Shown here piece after piece: positions 52,619-64,000 of a stretch of 64,000 bases of DNA. Made by a program: the position numbers and the translations under genes. Under the pieces are notes generated by a model. That model was given only the letters and a program-made list of their open reading frames with translations. It was not told the DNA's origin and did not search any database. The stretch comes from an uncultured Lachnoclostridium sp. (lineage in GTDB: Bacteria > Bacillota > Clostridia > Lachnospirales > Lachnospiraceae): positions 1 through 64,000 of the forward strand of contig CAMKRZ010000003.1 in assembly GCA_946415315.1 (NCBI GenBank), in the 5' to 3' direction. The first letter of the stretch is position 1, and the number at the start of each line of letters is the position of its first letter.

Positions 52619-53545
52619 TCAGCAGAGAATTCCTTTCTCCCGCATGACATCCAGCATCGTCCGGAGCAATTCCTCTTCCGTTGCGATGTCTTTGTCTAAG
52701 AATATGACGTCCTGTTCTCTTCGGAACCATGTCATCTGCCTCTTCGCAAAATGACGTGTCTCCAACTGAATACGGGTTACCGAATCCTCAAGAGTGCATT
52801 CACCGTGCAGGAATGGGATCATTTGCCGGTATCCAAGCCCCTGCATGGCGACGGAGTCCTCGCGGCATCCGGAATCAAGAAGAGATCGCACCTCATCGGT
52901 AAGCCCTTCTTCCACCATCTCCTCAACACGCTCGTTGATGCGACGATAAAGCCGTTCGCGGTTCATCGTGAGAACATAATACGCAAAATTATACGGCGAC
53001 GGCTGTTGTGCCTGCCGTTCATTGAGCGCCGAGATCGGTTCCCCGTGATAGTGCGCATACTCGATCGCGCGGATCATGCGCTTTCGGTTCCCCCGCGGTA
53101 TGGAAGCGGCACTGACCGGATCCACAGCGGCAAGCACGGCAGCAAGTTCCCCGGAGTCTGTCTTCTCAAGTTGTTCCCGGTATCCGTCCTCCCGCTGTTC
53201 CTCCTCAAACGAGATATCCTTGACGAGCGCCTGGATATAAAACCCGGTTCCTCCGACGACGATCGGCAGATGTCCGTTCGCGCGGATCTTGCGGATGGCC
53301 TCCTTCGCGCGCTCCGTAAACTGTGCGACATCCCACGGCTCATCGGGCTCCAGAATATCGATCAGGTGATGCGGAATTCCTCTGCGCTCCGCGACCGGAA
53401 TCTTGGCAGTTCCGATGTCCATGCCCCTGTAAACCTGCATCGAATCGGCGCTGATGATCTCCCCGCCGACGGCTTCGGCAAGCGCAAGGGACAATTCGGT
53501 TTTGCCGACTGCTGTCGGGCCGGACAGAATGATCAACGGTTCCAA
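52619..53545 (-). CDS. miaA: tRNA dimethylallyltransferase MiaA
   Basis: Transfers the dimethylallyl group to A37 of tRNAs reading UNN codons. 308 residues, start at 53545, 12 nt after the mutL stop. P-loop GPTAVGKTELS (about 7-17), catalytic DSMQVYRGMDIGTAK, and VVGGTGFYIQALV. The family end HFAKRQMTWFRRE is present. Complete. Confidence 0.96.
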   Translation of the reverse strand: MEPLIILSGPTAVGKTELSLALAEAVGGEIISADSMQVYRGMDIGTAKIPVAERRGIPHHLIDILEPDEPWDVAQFTERAKEAIRKIRANGHLPIVVGGTGFYIQALVKDISFEEEQREDGYREQLEKTDSGELAAVLAAVDPVSAASIPRGNRKRMIRAIEYAHYHGEPISALNERQAQQPSPYNFAYYVLTMNRERLYRRINERVEEMVEEGLTDEVRSLLDSGCREDSVAMQGLGYRQMIPFLHGECTLEDSVTRIQLETRHFAKRQMTWFRREQDVIFLDKDIATEEELLRTMLDVMREKGILC

Positions 53546-53557
53546 AGGTTCTCCCTC

Positions 53558-55558
53558 TCAGACAATTCGCTTGAATTTCTTCTCCAGTTCATACTCACTC
53601 ATCGAGATCATGGTCGGTCGTCCGTGCGGACACTGATACGGGTTGTCCAGCTTCAGCAGCTCAGCCACAAGATGATCGGCTTCCGTGTACGAAATCTTTT
53701 GTCCGCCCTTGATCGCCGCCTTGCAGGACATCGACGCCAACCGCTCCAGAACGCGCAGCAACGGCTCCTGCCGTCCTCCCTCCGTCAACCGGTCAAGCGT
53801 CTGCGTAAAATAATCCTCCGGCGCTATGTCAAACAGTACTGTCGGCACGCCGAAGACACCGTATTCCCGTCCTCCCAGGCTTCGGATCTCAAACCCGAGT
53901 TTCGTAAAATACTCCATATTTTCCGCAAGGGTTTCCTCCTCGCGGATCGTCAGTGAGATCACTGCGGGAGGTGTCATCTGCTGTGTAAAAACCTCTCCGC
54001 TGTTGATCTGTGCCAAGAAACGTTCGTAATTGATCTTCTCATGTGCCGCATGCTGGTCCATCAGCAGCATCTCATGGTCGAGCTGAATGATCCAGTACGT
54101 GTCAAAGACCTGACCGACAATGCGGTATTCCGGCGCCTTTTGAGTGTCCATGAAGGACATCTGCTCACCGGTGATGATCTCGCGCTGCAGCATTTCCGAC
54201 GCGGAGACCATGCTGACCGGTCTCTCCGTAAGCGGCGCGTCACCGGATATCGCACTGTTCGCGGATATGTTTTCTGCAGAAATACTCCCGACAGGATTAG
54301 GCACAACCGGATTGCTTCCCACCGGAGTGCTCACATCATTTCGGCTAGCTTCCCGATACTCCGTCGTCGCTTCGGAAATGCGGCTTTCACTCGCCTCTCT
54401 TACCTCGGTTGTATCGGACGGCACACTGTTCGATGTGCTCTGTTCCGAAGGTACCGTCATGTACCGTTCCGCGCTTCTGCGGTTCGTCTCGAAGACTTCC
54501 GCCGGCCGCGGCTGTTCTCTGCGCGATTGCGCTGCCGTATCGGATCCGATCACCGCATCGGGGATCAGGATCGTCTCCTTAAGCGCCGCGCGAACGGCAT
54601 CGACGACTGCGTTATAGACGGCGTCGCGGTCGGAAAATCGTACATCATGTTTCGTCGGGTGAACGTTGACATCGATCGCTTCCGGCCGAATGTCAAGCGT
54701 GATCGCCGTAAATGGGTACTTATGCTGCATCAGGTGTCCCTGATACGCATCCTCGATCGCTTTTGAAAGAATGGTGCTTCGAATGTCTCGTCCGTTCACA
54801 AAGCACAGTTCCAGGCTGCGGTTGCTTCTTGCTACAAGCGGTTTTCCGATCACGCCGGAGATTGTCACGGCATCGGTTTCCATATGGACAGGGATCAGAT
54901 TGTCCGCAATCTCCCTTCCGCACGCCGCATAGACGGCATCCCGCAATTTTCCGTTACCGGGCGAGTGCAAAAGCGTTCTGCCCTGGGCGATCAGCGTGAA
55001 GGAAATCTCGGGATGCGCGATCGCAAATCTGCACATCAGCTCATTGATATAGCCTGTCTCCGTCACCGGCGTCTTCAGGAACTTGCGCCTTGCCGGAACA
55101 TTATAGAACAGGTCGCGCACGATCATGGTCGTGCCCTGCGGACAGCCTGCTTCCTCAAGCGATACTTCCGTGCCGCCCTCGATCCGGTAACGGCTGCCGA
55201 GATAATCGTCTCTGTTGTATGTCAGGAGTTCCACCTTGGCGACCGCCGCAATACTCGAAAGTGCTTCTCCGCGGAAACCGAGGCTGTGGATCCGGAACAG
55301 GTCCGCGCCTGTCTCAATCTTGCTTGTCGCATGACGCAGAAACGCCGTTCGGATATCGTCAGCGGCAAAACCGTCTCCGTTGTCAGAAACACGGAGCATG
55401 GAGATACCTCCCTGCTCCGTTTCCACGGTGATCCCGGTTGCATGCGAATCCAGTGCATTTTCCACAAGCTCTTTCACGACCGAGGCCGGGCGTTCGATCA
55501 CCTCCCCGGCCGCGATCTGATTGATGGTTTCCTGATTTAAAACGTGAACAATGCCCAT
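53558..55558 (-). CDS. mutL: DNA mismatch repair protein MutL
   Basis: The start at 55558 (MGIVHVLNQETINQIAAGEV) is behind AAGGAA; a longer frame from 55615 lacks a site. 666 residues: GHKL ATPase with ELVENALDS, DNGDG and GFRGEALSS; a Ser/Thr-rich linker (about 350-460); and a C-terminal dimerisation domain with the endonuclease motif DQHAAHEKINYE and zinc motifs ScKAAIKGG and CPHGRP, so it is a nicking MutL. mutS is not adjacent; ftsK precedes it instead. Confidence 0.95.
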   Translation of the reverse strand: MGIVHVLNQETINQIAAGEVIERPASVVKELVENALDSHATGITVETEQGGISMLRVSDNGDGFAADDIRTAFLRHATSKIETGADLFRIHSLGFRGEALSSIAAVAKVELLTYNRDDYLGSRYRIEGGTEVSLEEAGCPQGTTMIVRDLFYNVPARRKFLKTPVTETGYINELMCRFAIAHPEISFTLIAQGRTLLHSPGNGKLRDAVYAACGREIADNLIPVHMETDAVTISGVIGKPLVARSNRSLELCFVNGRDIRSTILSKAIEDAYQGHLMQHKYPFTAITLDIRPEAIDVNVHPTKHDVRFSDRDAVYNAVVDAVRAALKETILIPDAVIGSDTAAQSRREQPRPAEVFETNRRSAERYMTVPSEQSTSNSVPSDTTEVREASESRISEATTEYREASRNDVSTPVGSNPVVPNPVGSISAENISANSAISGDAPLTERPVSMVSASEMLQREIITGEQMSFMDTQKAPEYRIVGQVFDTYWIIQLDHEMLLMDQHAAHEKINYERFLAQINSGEVFTQQMTPPAVISLTIREEETLAENMEYFTKLGFEIRSLGGREYGVFGVPTVLFDIAPEDYFTQTLDRLTEGGRQEPLLRVLERLASMSCKAAIKGGQKISYTEADHLVAELLKLDNPYQCPHGRPTMISMSEYELEKKFKRIV

Positions 55559-55580
55559 TGAATGATTCCTTATACTTCTC

Positions 55581-58500
55581 TTACTTTCCGGACTGCAGAT
55601 AGCGCTCAAACTCATCCGCGGTCATCAGGATCTTACGGGGCTTTGTGCCCTCTTCCGGACCGACCACACCGGCCTCCGAAAGCTGGTCCATGATCCGCGC
55701 AGCGCGGTTGAAACCGATCTTGTAAACGCGCTGCAGCATACCGATGGACGCCTTGTCCTTATCGATGATAAAACGTCCTGCCTGCGCAAAATATTCGTCT
55801 CTTCCATCGTCCGGAGCGGCATCCGCAGCCGAAGCGGATTTCATCTGTTCCGCTACCGTGCTGACGCCATTCTTGATGCCTTCCGCTGCGTTCTCGTCGT
55901 AGTCGGCACCGTTCTTCTCGGTCAGGTAATTGACAATGTTCTGAATCTCCTCGTCGGAGACAAACGGTCCCTGCAGACGTACCGGCTTCGGAATGCCCTG
56001 CGGGAAGAACAGCATGTCGCCCTTGCCGAGCAGTTTCTCCGCTCCGACCTGGTCCAGGATGGTGCGGGAGTCGATTCCGGATGATACGGCAAATGCGATT
56101 CTCGAAGGAATGTTGGCCTTGATCAGTCCGGTGATAACATCTACGGAAGGACGCTGTGTCGCGATCACAAGATGGATGCCGGCAGCACGCGCAAGCTGTG
56201 CCAGACGGCAGATCGCGTCCTCGACCTCGCCGGGAGCGACCATCATGAGGTCTGCCAGCTCGTCGACGATGATGACGATCTGCGGCATTTTCCGAAGCGT
56301 GTTTCCGCTCGAGTCCGTGATCGGTTCCTCACTCGCCTGCAGTTTCTCGTTATAGCCCTCCAGGTTTCGAACGCCGAGCTGCGCGAACAGATCGTACCGG
56401 TGCGTCATCTCCTGCACGGCCCAGTTGAGCGCGTTGCTCGCCTTTCTCGGATCGGTGACAACCGGGATCAAAAGATGCGGAATACCGTTGTAAACGCTCA
56501 GCTCCACGACCTTAGGGTCGATCATGATGATACGCAGATCCTCCGGCTTGTACTTGTACAGGAGGCTGATGATCATCGTGTTGATGCAGACGGACTTACC
56601 GGATCCGGTTGCTCCAGCGATAAGCAAATGCGGCATCTTCGCGATGTCCCAGATCACGATCCGGCCTCCGATATCCTTGCCGATCGCAAACGAGATCTTG
56701 CCGCTGTCGGTCTTGAACTCCTTCGATTCGATCAGCGTGCGAAGCAGAACGCCGGTCGCCTCGGCATTCGGAACTTCAATTCCGACCGCCGATTTACCGG
56801 GGATCGGAGCCTCGATACGGATGTCCGCAGCCGCCAGGTTCAGTTTAATGTCATTTTCCAGATTGGTGATCCGGCTGACCTTCACGCCCTGCTCCGGCGT
56901 GAGCTCATAACGCGTGACGCTCGGGCCGCAGCTGATGTTGGTCACGGTCACGTTGACGCCGAAGCTCTGCAGCGTCGACTGCAGTTTGGCTGCGGTCGCC
57001 TTGAGCATCTCGGGCGTCATGCCGTCGTTCTTGCCGGAAGGTCTCTTCAACAGTTCGATCGACGGGAAACGATACGCCTTCGGAGGTTTGACTACCGGAA
57101 CGACCGTCTCGCCCTCCGGAATCCCGCTGCTCTTCTCTGCGGTCTGCGCGTCGTCGCTCTCCGCAGTATCGGTCCCGACAGGCTGTGTCTTGCGGATGCC
57201 GCCCGCCATGATCTCTTCCTTCGTCGGAGCAACCGCCTCCTCGATCTCAACGGTTCCGTAAGGATTCGCTCCGCCGTCATACGGCGGTTGTTCCGTATTG
57301 TTCAGTCCGCTGATTGGAATATCCGCGGTTGTCGTCGCAACTTGCTGTACAGCCGGGGTCTCCTGCTGTGTTCCGGCAAGTTTCCGCTCCACAGCCGCTC
57401 GTCTCGCGGCCTCGCGTTCGGACACGGGAATACCGTTGTCACCGCGCTCCGCGTAATCACTCTTCAGAACACTGTTTTCAGCAGTTCCGTTCGTCTCGCG
57501 GAACTTCTGGTCAAGCTCAATCTGGTAAAACGGATGGCCGCTCTTCGAGATGCGGGAATCCTTGCCTGCCTCGCCGGGCTGGAACGGTTCCTGCGCGGAA
57601 GCTGTATTCGAAGCATCGGGGTTCGCAACATTTTGCGAACCATCGTTATTCATGAAGATTGCCGTGTATGTAGGCGCGGCAACGGGAGCCGGCTTGTTGC
57701 GTCCGAGAAGCTTGTCGAGGAAACCCTGCTTCGGTGCTTCCCTGCGCTTCGGTTCCTCGCCGTAAAAGCTTAAATCCACCGGTCCTTCCGGCGGAACGGC
57801 ATCGACCATCGTCACGCGCTTCTTGCGGTTCTGCTCCTGGATATCCTCGATCGTAAACACCTGGGATGACGTCTCCTGCGGCACCACATACGGTGAATTA
57901 TCATCGTAGGCCTTGTCAAGCGCTTCCTCGCGAAGGCGTCTGCGCTCCTTGAAATACTCGATGATATCAGCAATCACCGCGCGTCCCAGGATCAGGATGA
58001 TACACACCAGCAACAGGGCGATCAGAATGATCACGGAAGCAACCTTGCCGAACAGGAGATACAACGGTTTTGAGAGACAGGCACCGAACAGACCGCCGCC
58101 CCTCTTCTCCTTGTATCCGACCTTGAACGCGGCGAAGAATTTTTCTTCGGATGCGACGTTGCTGAACAGGTGAATGATGGCCGCCAGTACAAACTGCGAC
58201 AACAGAAAGATCGTCGTACGACGCACGGCAAGCGGATCGTCCGGATTTCTGCGAACGTAGAACACGAGACAGAACAGAGCGATCGGGAACAGGTACGGCA
58301 GGAATCCGCCGAGCAGACCGAACAGAAGGTTCTTGATGCCCTTGCCGATAATACCGCACATGTTGAAAAAGCTCAGGTAGATCAGTACTCCGATCAGACC
58401 CGTAATGATCAGAACGACCTCATCGTACACCCTCTTGCGCTTGGCAGAAGACTCCTTATGCCCGGCAAGGAATTCGTCGACCGTCATTTCGCCCTTCTTC

Positions 58501-58607
58501 GACTTGGTTTTCGTGGATTCGGCTGCCGGTTTCGCAGTCTCTTTTCCGCTCTTCACGGTCTCTTTCTTTTTAGGTTCCGTTTCGGAAAATGTGTTTTTTG
58601 CGGCCAT
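55581..58607 (-). CDS. ftsK: DNA translocase FtsK/SpoIIIE
   Basis: Septal motor that pumps chromosome DNA. The start at 58607 ([13 protein letters not shown]) is behind GGGGAGGGG; a frame extends 126 nt upstream into uppP without a site. 1008 residues: Lys/Glu-rich head, four membrane helices (about 55-225), a low-complexity linker (about 240-530), the motor with GATGSGKSV (about 664), VDELADLMM and [18 protein letters not shown]-like block, and a winged-helix gamma domain (about 935-1000). Whether the role is division or sporulation cannot be told. Confidence 0.95.
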   Translation of the reverse strand: MAAKNTFSETEPKKKETVKSGKETAKPAAESTKTKSKKGEMTVDEFLAGHKESSAKRKRVYDEVVLIITGLIGVLIYLSFFNMCGIIGKGIKNLLFGLLGGFLPYLFPIALFCLVFYVRRNPDDPLAVRRTTIFLLSQFVLAAIIHLFSNVASEEKFFAAFKVGYKEKRGGGLFGACLSKPLYLLFGKVASVIILIALLLVCIILILGRAVIADIIEYFKERRRLREEALDKAYDDNSPYVVPQETSSQVFTIEDIQEQNRKKRVTMVDAVPPEGPVDLSFYGEEPKRREAPKQGFLDKLLGRNKPAPVAAPTYTAIFMNNDGSQNVANPDASNTASAQEPFQPGEAGKDSRISKSGHPFYQIELDQKFRETNGTAENSVLKSDYAERGDNGIPVSEREAARRAAVERKLAGTQQETPAVQQVATTTADIPISGLNNTEQPPYDGGANPYGTVEIEEAVAPTKEEIMAGGIRKTQPVGTDTAESDDAQTAEKSSGIPEGETVVPVVKPPKAYRFPSIELLKRPSGKNDGMTPEMLKATAAKLQSTLQSFGVNVTVTNISCGPSVTRYELTPEQGVKVSRITNLENDIKLNLAAADIRIEAPIPGKSAVGIEVPNAEATGVLLRTLIESKEFKTDSGKISFAIGKDIGGRIVIWDIAKMPHLLIAGATGSGKSVCINTMIISLLYKYKPEDLRIIMIDPKVVELSVYNGIPHLLIPVVTDPRKASNALNWAVQEMTHRYDLFAQLGVRNLEGYNEKLQASEEPITDSSGNTLRKMPQIVIIVDELADLMMVAPGEVEDAICRLAQLARAAGIHLVIATQRPSVDVITGLIKANIPSRIAFAVSSGIDSRTILDQVGAEKLLGKGDMLFFPQGIPKPVRLQGPFVSDEEIQNIVNYLTEKNGADYDENAAEGIKNGVSTVAEQMKSASAADAAPDDGRDEYFAQAGRFIIDKDKASIGMLQRVYKIGFNRAARIMDQLSEAGVVGPEEGTKPRKILMTADEFERYLQSGK

Positions 58608-58623
58608 AACTACCCCTCCCCTC

Positions 58624-59475
58624 TCAGAGTATGGAAAACACATACAAAAGGATACCGAACGCAATCCGGTACTGACCGAACCGCGCAAGGGTTTTCCCCG
58701 ACACAATTGCTGCGACAGACCGCAGCAGCACAAACGAGATCAAAAACGCCAGCACTCCGGCCGTCAGCATCTCCGATGCCAGAATGCCGTGGATCGAGCC
58801 TGCATTCCGAACGATCGGCAACACGCCGTACACAACCACGGCAGGCAGACTCATGAACACGCCGAAATTCACGGCGGTTTTGAGCTGTACCCCGAGCATC
58901 ACGGCGATCACGATCGTCAGTCCGAAGCGGCTTGCTCCGGGCAGGAAACCGATGATCTGCACCGGTCCGAGAAGAAGGATCATCCACCTCGGGATCTCCT
59001 CCAGTTTCTCGTATTTTACAAAAGCCCTCCGGCTGCGAAGCGCTCCCAGCCACAGCACTACTCCTCCGGTGATCATGACGACCATCGTCATTTTGATGGT
59101 CTGCATCGACTTCGGATCGTACAGAAACGCGCTCCATTTTCCGCCGAACATCAAGGCGAGCAGCAGGCACGGTACCCATGCGATCAGGATCGCCACGTAA
59201 AACCGCAACCGGTCTGCCGCAAGCATCCTTCGTCCGTCCTGCGTACGATACGTCAGACCATTGTGCGGAAGATAAAGCGCACATGCCGCAAGCATCGTCC
59301 CGAGCGTCGCCGTCGCGACAAACAGGTTGCGGACGGCCTCCCCGGTGTACCAGTCCTCGAAGCCGAAGTATTGTCCTATCACGGTAATATGCCCCGTGTT
59401 GCTTACGGGAAACCATTCACCGAGAGCCGCCGCCGCGGCGATCAGGAGCATTTTCACAATGTCAAAAAATCCCAC
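58624..59475 (-). CDS. UppP/BacA-like undecaprenyl-diphosphatase, atypical
   Basis: Membrane phosphatase recycling the undecaprenyl carrier of wall synthesis. 283 residues from GTG 59475 behind GGAGGAAA; seven to eight helices. Motif 1 reads [11 protein letters not shown] (usual TEFLPVSSTGH), keeping the catalytic Glu and His. Motif 2 reads PGASRFGLT (usual PGxSRSGxT), with Phe in place of the second Ser. The differences are unusual, so a related phosphatase with another substrate is possible. It follows the fucosidase gene by 35 nt and precedes ftsK. Confidence 0.82.
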   Translation of the reverse strand: MGFFDIVKMLLIAAAAALGEWFPVSNTGHITVIGQYFGFEDWYTGEAVRNLFVATATLGTMLAACALYLPHNGLTYRTQDGRRMLAADRLRFYVAILIAWVPCLLLALMFGGKWSAFLYDPKSMQTIKMTMVVMITGGVVLWLGALRSRRAFVKYEKLEEIPRWMILLLGPVQIIGFLPGASRFGLTIVIAVMLGVQLKTAVNFGVFMSLPAVVVYGVLPIVRNAGSIHGILASEMLTAGVLAFLISFVLLRSVAAIVSGKTLARFGQYRIAFGILLYVFSIL

Positions 59476-59510
59476 GCGGCATTTCCTCCGTCAGCTAACG
59501 AGAATCTCGG

Positions 59511-61745
59511 TTAGTTACTTTCCGTCCGACTGTATGACATGCGCCACTGTTCACCGGCCGGCACGGTAACCTCTTTGCGATATCCGTCATAACACACTTC
59601 CGTGCGATAGTCATGATCTCCGGCTTTCACGGTGCATGATGTGAGGCAGCCCGCGTGCCATTCAAGGTCGTAGGTCGCTCCGCCGCAGGCGACAAGCCCG
59701 CGCACGCTTCCGTCCGTCCACTGAGGCGGTAACGCCGGAAGAATAAGCACGCGGCTCTCGTTGCTCTGCAGCAACATCTCGCCGTACGCCGCGATCGCGC
59801 CGAAGTTGCCGTCAATCTGGAACGGCGGATGATTGTCGAGAAGATTCGGCAGCGTCGAACTGCCGAGGAGTGCCAGAAGGTTGTCATAGCACGCGGCACC
59901 GTCGCCGAGTCTTGCAAACATATTAAGGATCCATGCGCGGCTCCAACCCGTGTGTCCGCCGCCATGTGACAGGCGTCTTTCGAGCGTCACCCTCGCTGCC
60001 TCCGCGAGTTCCGGAGTTCCGTCGGTCGTGATCTGCTCTGACGGGTAGAGTGCATACAGGTGGGAAATGTGCCGGTGTCCCGGCTCTGCCTCCTCGTAAT
60101 CCTCCGGCCACTCCATGATCTGACCGTACTGTCCGATGCGGATCGGCAGCAGTTTTGCGAGAAGATTCTCTGTCACGGCACGGAAATGTTCATCCTCCTG
60201 ACCGACGATCTCGCTCATTTGCAAAAACTGTGTGAGAAGATCCCGCAAGATCTCCACATCCATCGTAGAGTTGTAGCACACGCAGCCCTTCGTGCCGTCC
60301 GGTAAAATGTACGTATTTTCCGGAGAAACCGAAGGAACGATCACAGCCGCGCCGTCTCGTTCAATACAGAAATCGTGGAAGAACCTTACGCTCTCCTTCA
60401 CGATCGGATACATCTCCGCAAGGAACGCCTCGTCGAGCGTATAAAGGTAATGTTTCCAAACGTGCGTGCAGAGCCAGGCCATGCCCATGACCCAGTAGGT
60501 TCCCGGGATCCACTCGTCCTGCGGCGCGGTATCGCCCCACAGGTCCGTGTTATGGTGTGCCACGGTACCGCGGCATCCGTACATGTCCTCCGCAGTCTTT
60601 CTTCCGCGCTCGCACATGCGTTTCATCAGTTCAAACAGCGGTCCGGCATACTCGGTAAGTCCGAGCGTCTCCGCCGGCCAGTAGTTCATCTGAAGGTTGA
60701 TATTGATCGTAAACTTGCTTCCCCAGGGCGGATCCATGTGTGGATTCCAGATGCCCTGCAGGTTAGCCGGCAGCGATCCCGGTGCGGAACTCGAGATCAG
60801 CAGGTATCGTCCGAAATCAAAATATGTTGTGAGAAGGCCGTTGTCAGGATGCTCCGCATCCATGCGAGCAAGCCTCTCTTCCGTAGACAGCTGCGCAAGT
60901 TCCGGATTGTCCGGAAGGCTCAGCCGCACGCGGTCAAACACTTTTTTGTAATCGTCCGTGTGGATCCGAAGAAGCTTGTCAAACGGACACGCGGCAAATC
61001 CTAACAAGGAACGCACGTAGGACAGCGGATCAGCTTCCCGATACGTCGTCGCCGCCGTGAACAGCAGGCAGAAGCTCGTCACGCCCTTCGCGGTGATCCT
61101 GCGCGCTGTGACCGTCTCCTCTCCGTTGTCCGTGAACGCCGTCATGCCGGCGCAGAAGGAATACCCGTCGCCGACCATGTCGCCCATCGCGTAGACATTG
61201 CTTCCGTCGTGAAATCCCGAATCGTACCAGTTCATCCGGTCAAACTCGGCACATACGTCGAACGGTTTCCCGCTCTCCGAAACGGCGCGCAGCACAAGAA
61301 GATTCGTCGATTCATCGCAAAATACCGTCTCAGCGATTGATGTGTTTTCAGCCTCTCTCCGGCATGTCGCCACAGCATTTTCCAGATCGAGTTCTCTCGT
61401 GTATCCGCCGCACTGTTTCGGTACAACCGAATAGTTCACCGTCAGGTTGCCGAGCACGGAATACGTGCGGCAGCTTGTGGGAACTCCGGAAAATGTCTGT
61501 AACAGCATTTCCTCAGCCTGCGGGATCCGTCCGCTGAGAATGAGCTCCCGCACCTCGTCAAGATGCTCCTTCGCATCCTGATTGACGCGGTCGACAGGAC
61601 CTCCGTACCACAGGCTGTCCTCGTTGAGCATCAGGACAGTATTCCGTGTGTCACCGAGGATCATTGCGCCGATTTTGCCGTTTCCCACCGGGAGGCCGCG
61701 ATTCCAGTCGCGGCCCGCCGGTGAATTGTACATCAGTTTACTCAT
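59511..61745 (-). CDS. GH95-family alpha-L-fucosidase (or L-galactosidase)
   Basis: Cytosolic glycosidase; no signal peptide is visible. The start at 61745 (MSKLMYNSPAGRDW) is behind GAGGAG; the frame upstream overlaps lacZ. 744 residues: N-terminal beta-sandwich (GLPVGNGKIGAM), helical linker and (alpha/alpha)6 barrel. Active-site candidates are the Asn pair in NINLQMNYWPAE (about 347), Glu in VSPENTY (about 474) and Asp in FQIDGNFGA (about 643). The family acts on alpha-1,2-fucosyl or L-galactosyl links with inversion. It is 8 nt after the beta-galactosidase stop, so the two are co-transcribed. Confidence 0.9.
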   Translation of the reverse strand: MSKLMYNSPAGRDWNRGLPVGNGKIGAMILGDTRNTVLMLNEDSLWYGGPVDRVNQDAKEHLDEVRELILSGRIPQAEEMLLQTFSGVPTSCRTYSVLGNLTVNYSVVPKQCGGYTRELDLENAVATCRREAENTSIAETVFCDESTNLLVLRAVSESGKPFDVCAEFDRMNWYDSGFHDGSNVYAMGDMVGDGYSFCAGMTAFTDNGEETVTARRITAKGVTSFCLLFTAATTYREADPLSYVRSLLGFAACPFDKLLRIHTDDYKKVFDRVRLSLPDNPELAQLSTEERLARMDAEHPDNGLLTTYFDFGRYLLISSSAPGSLPANLQGIWNPHMDPPWGSKFTININLQMNYWPAETLGLTEYAGPLFELMKRMCERGRKTAEDMYGCRGTVAHHNTDLWGDTAPQDEWIPGTYWVMGMAWLCTHVWKHYLYTLDEAFLAEMYPIVKESVRFFHDFCIERDGAAVIVPSVSPENTYILPDGTKGCVCYNSTMDVEILRDLLTQFLQMSEIVGQEDEHFRAVTENLLAKLLPIRIGQYGQIMEWPEDYEEAEPGHRHISHLYALYPSEQITTDGTPELAEAARVTLERRLSHGGGHTGWSRAWILNMFARLGDGAACYDNLLALLGSSTLPNLLDNHPPFQIDGNFGAIAAYGEMLLQSNESRVLILPALPPQWTDGSVRGLVACGGATYDLEWHAGCLTSCTVKAGDHDYRTEVCYDGYRKEVTVPAGEQWRMSYSRTESN

Positions 61746-61753
61746 GCATCTCC

Positions 61754-64000
<2,247 letters not shown>

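Noticed and set aside
56172-57773. 533-codon plus-strand frame opposite ftsK
   Set aside because: Shadow of the FtsK motor and linker; no start signal and Arg/Leu-rich composition typical of antisense frames.

Overview
The window reads as chromosomal DNA of a low-to-mid GC Gram-positive anaerobe, most likely a gut-type member of the Clostridia. The evidence is strong AGGAGG-type ribosome binding sites with ATG, GTG and TTG starts; SigA promoters with 17-bp spacers; RNase Y, ScpA/ScpB, SepF and RsfS; an L27 carrying the Prp-cleavable N-terminal extension; an L21 leader; and a lexA / LysM SOS pair arranged as in Bacillus. I see no tRNA, rRNA, CRISPR array, IS element or prophage. Species and family are not determined; family names rest on motifs read by eye, without database searches.

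Layout, left to right. 0.2-10.3 kb (+): rny, a class I aminotransferase, pyrimidine-nucleoside phosphorylase and a membrane-anchored metallophosphoesterase, each apparently with its own promoter; then scpA-scpB and a SWIM/SNF2 helicase coupled by an overlapping TTG start. 10.4-17.5 kb: the least understood stretch. A membrane zinc-ribbon protein and a TPM-domain lipoprotein (+) converge on two paralogous zinc-ribbon proteins (-), one of them 1103 residues with a long repetitive charged helix encoded by near-identical 66-bp repeats. 17.7-26.2 kb (+): the conserved Clostridial run radical-SAM pair, rng, L21 leader, rplU-prp-rpmA, obgE, yhbY, a nadD-yqeK fusion, rsfS. 26.3-27.6 kb: divergent lexA and a YneA-like LysM gene share an intergenic region with four LexA boxes. 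27.6-33.2 kb: a TtcA-like thiolase (-) and a MoxR-DUF58-transglutaminase operon (+).

33.3-36.4 kb (-) looks accessory: a tyrosine recombinase, a BlaI/MecI-type repressor without a sensor partner, and a DUF4143-type ATPase. From 36.5 kb to the end every gene is on the minus strand. Read in the direction of transcription (right to left) they are: beta-galactosidase (cut by the window edge), GH95 alpha-L-fucosidase, a UppP-like phosphatase, ftsK, mutL, miaA, a methionine gamma-lyase family protein, radC, the elongation cluster mreB-mreC-mreD-PBP2-minC-rodA, a D,D-carboxypeptidase, a small P-loop protein, an HlyD-like protein, yggS, sepF, lspA and rluD.

Functionally the window is dominated by envelope growth and division (mre cluster, PBP2, RodA, MinC, SepF, FtsK, UppP, carboxypeptidase, YneA-like protein), ribosome assembly and silencing (L21, L27, Prp, Obg, YhbY, RsfS), RNA decay (RNase Y, RNase G) and DNA repair/SOS (LexA, MutL, RadC). 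The best candidates for something undescribed are the zinc-ribbon cluster at 10.4-17.5 kb, the minC without minD/minE, and the sequence-divergent MreB-like and UppP-like proteins.
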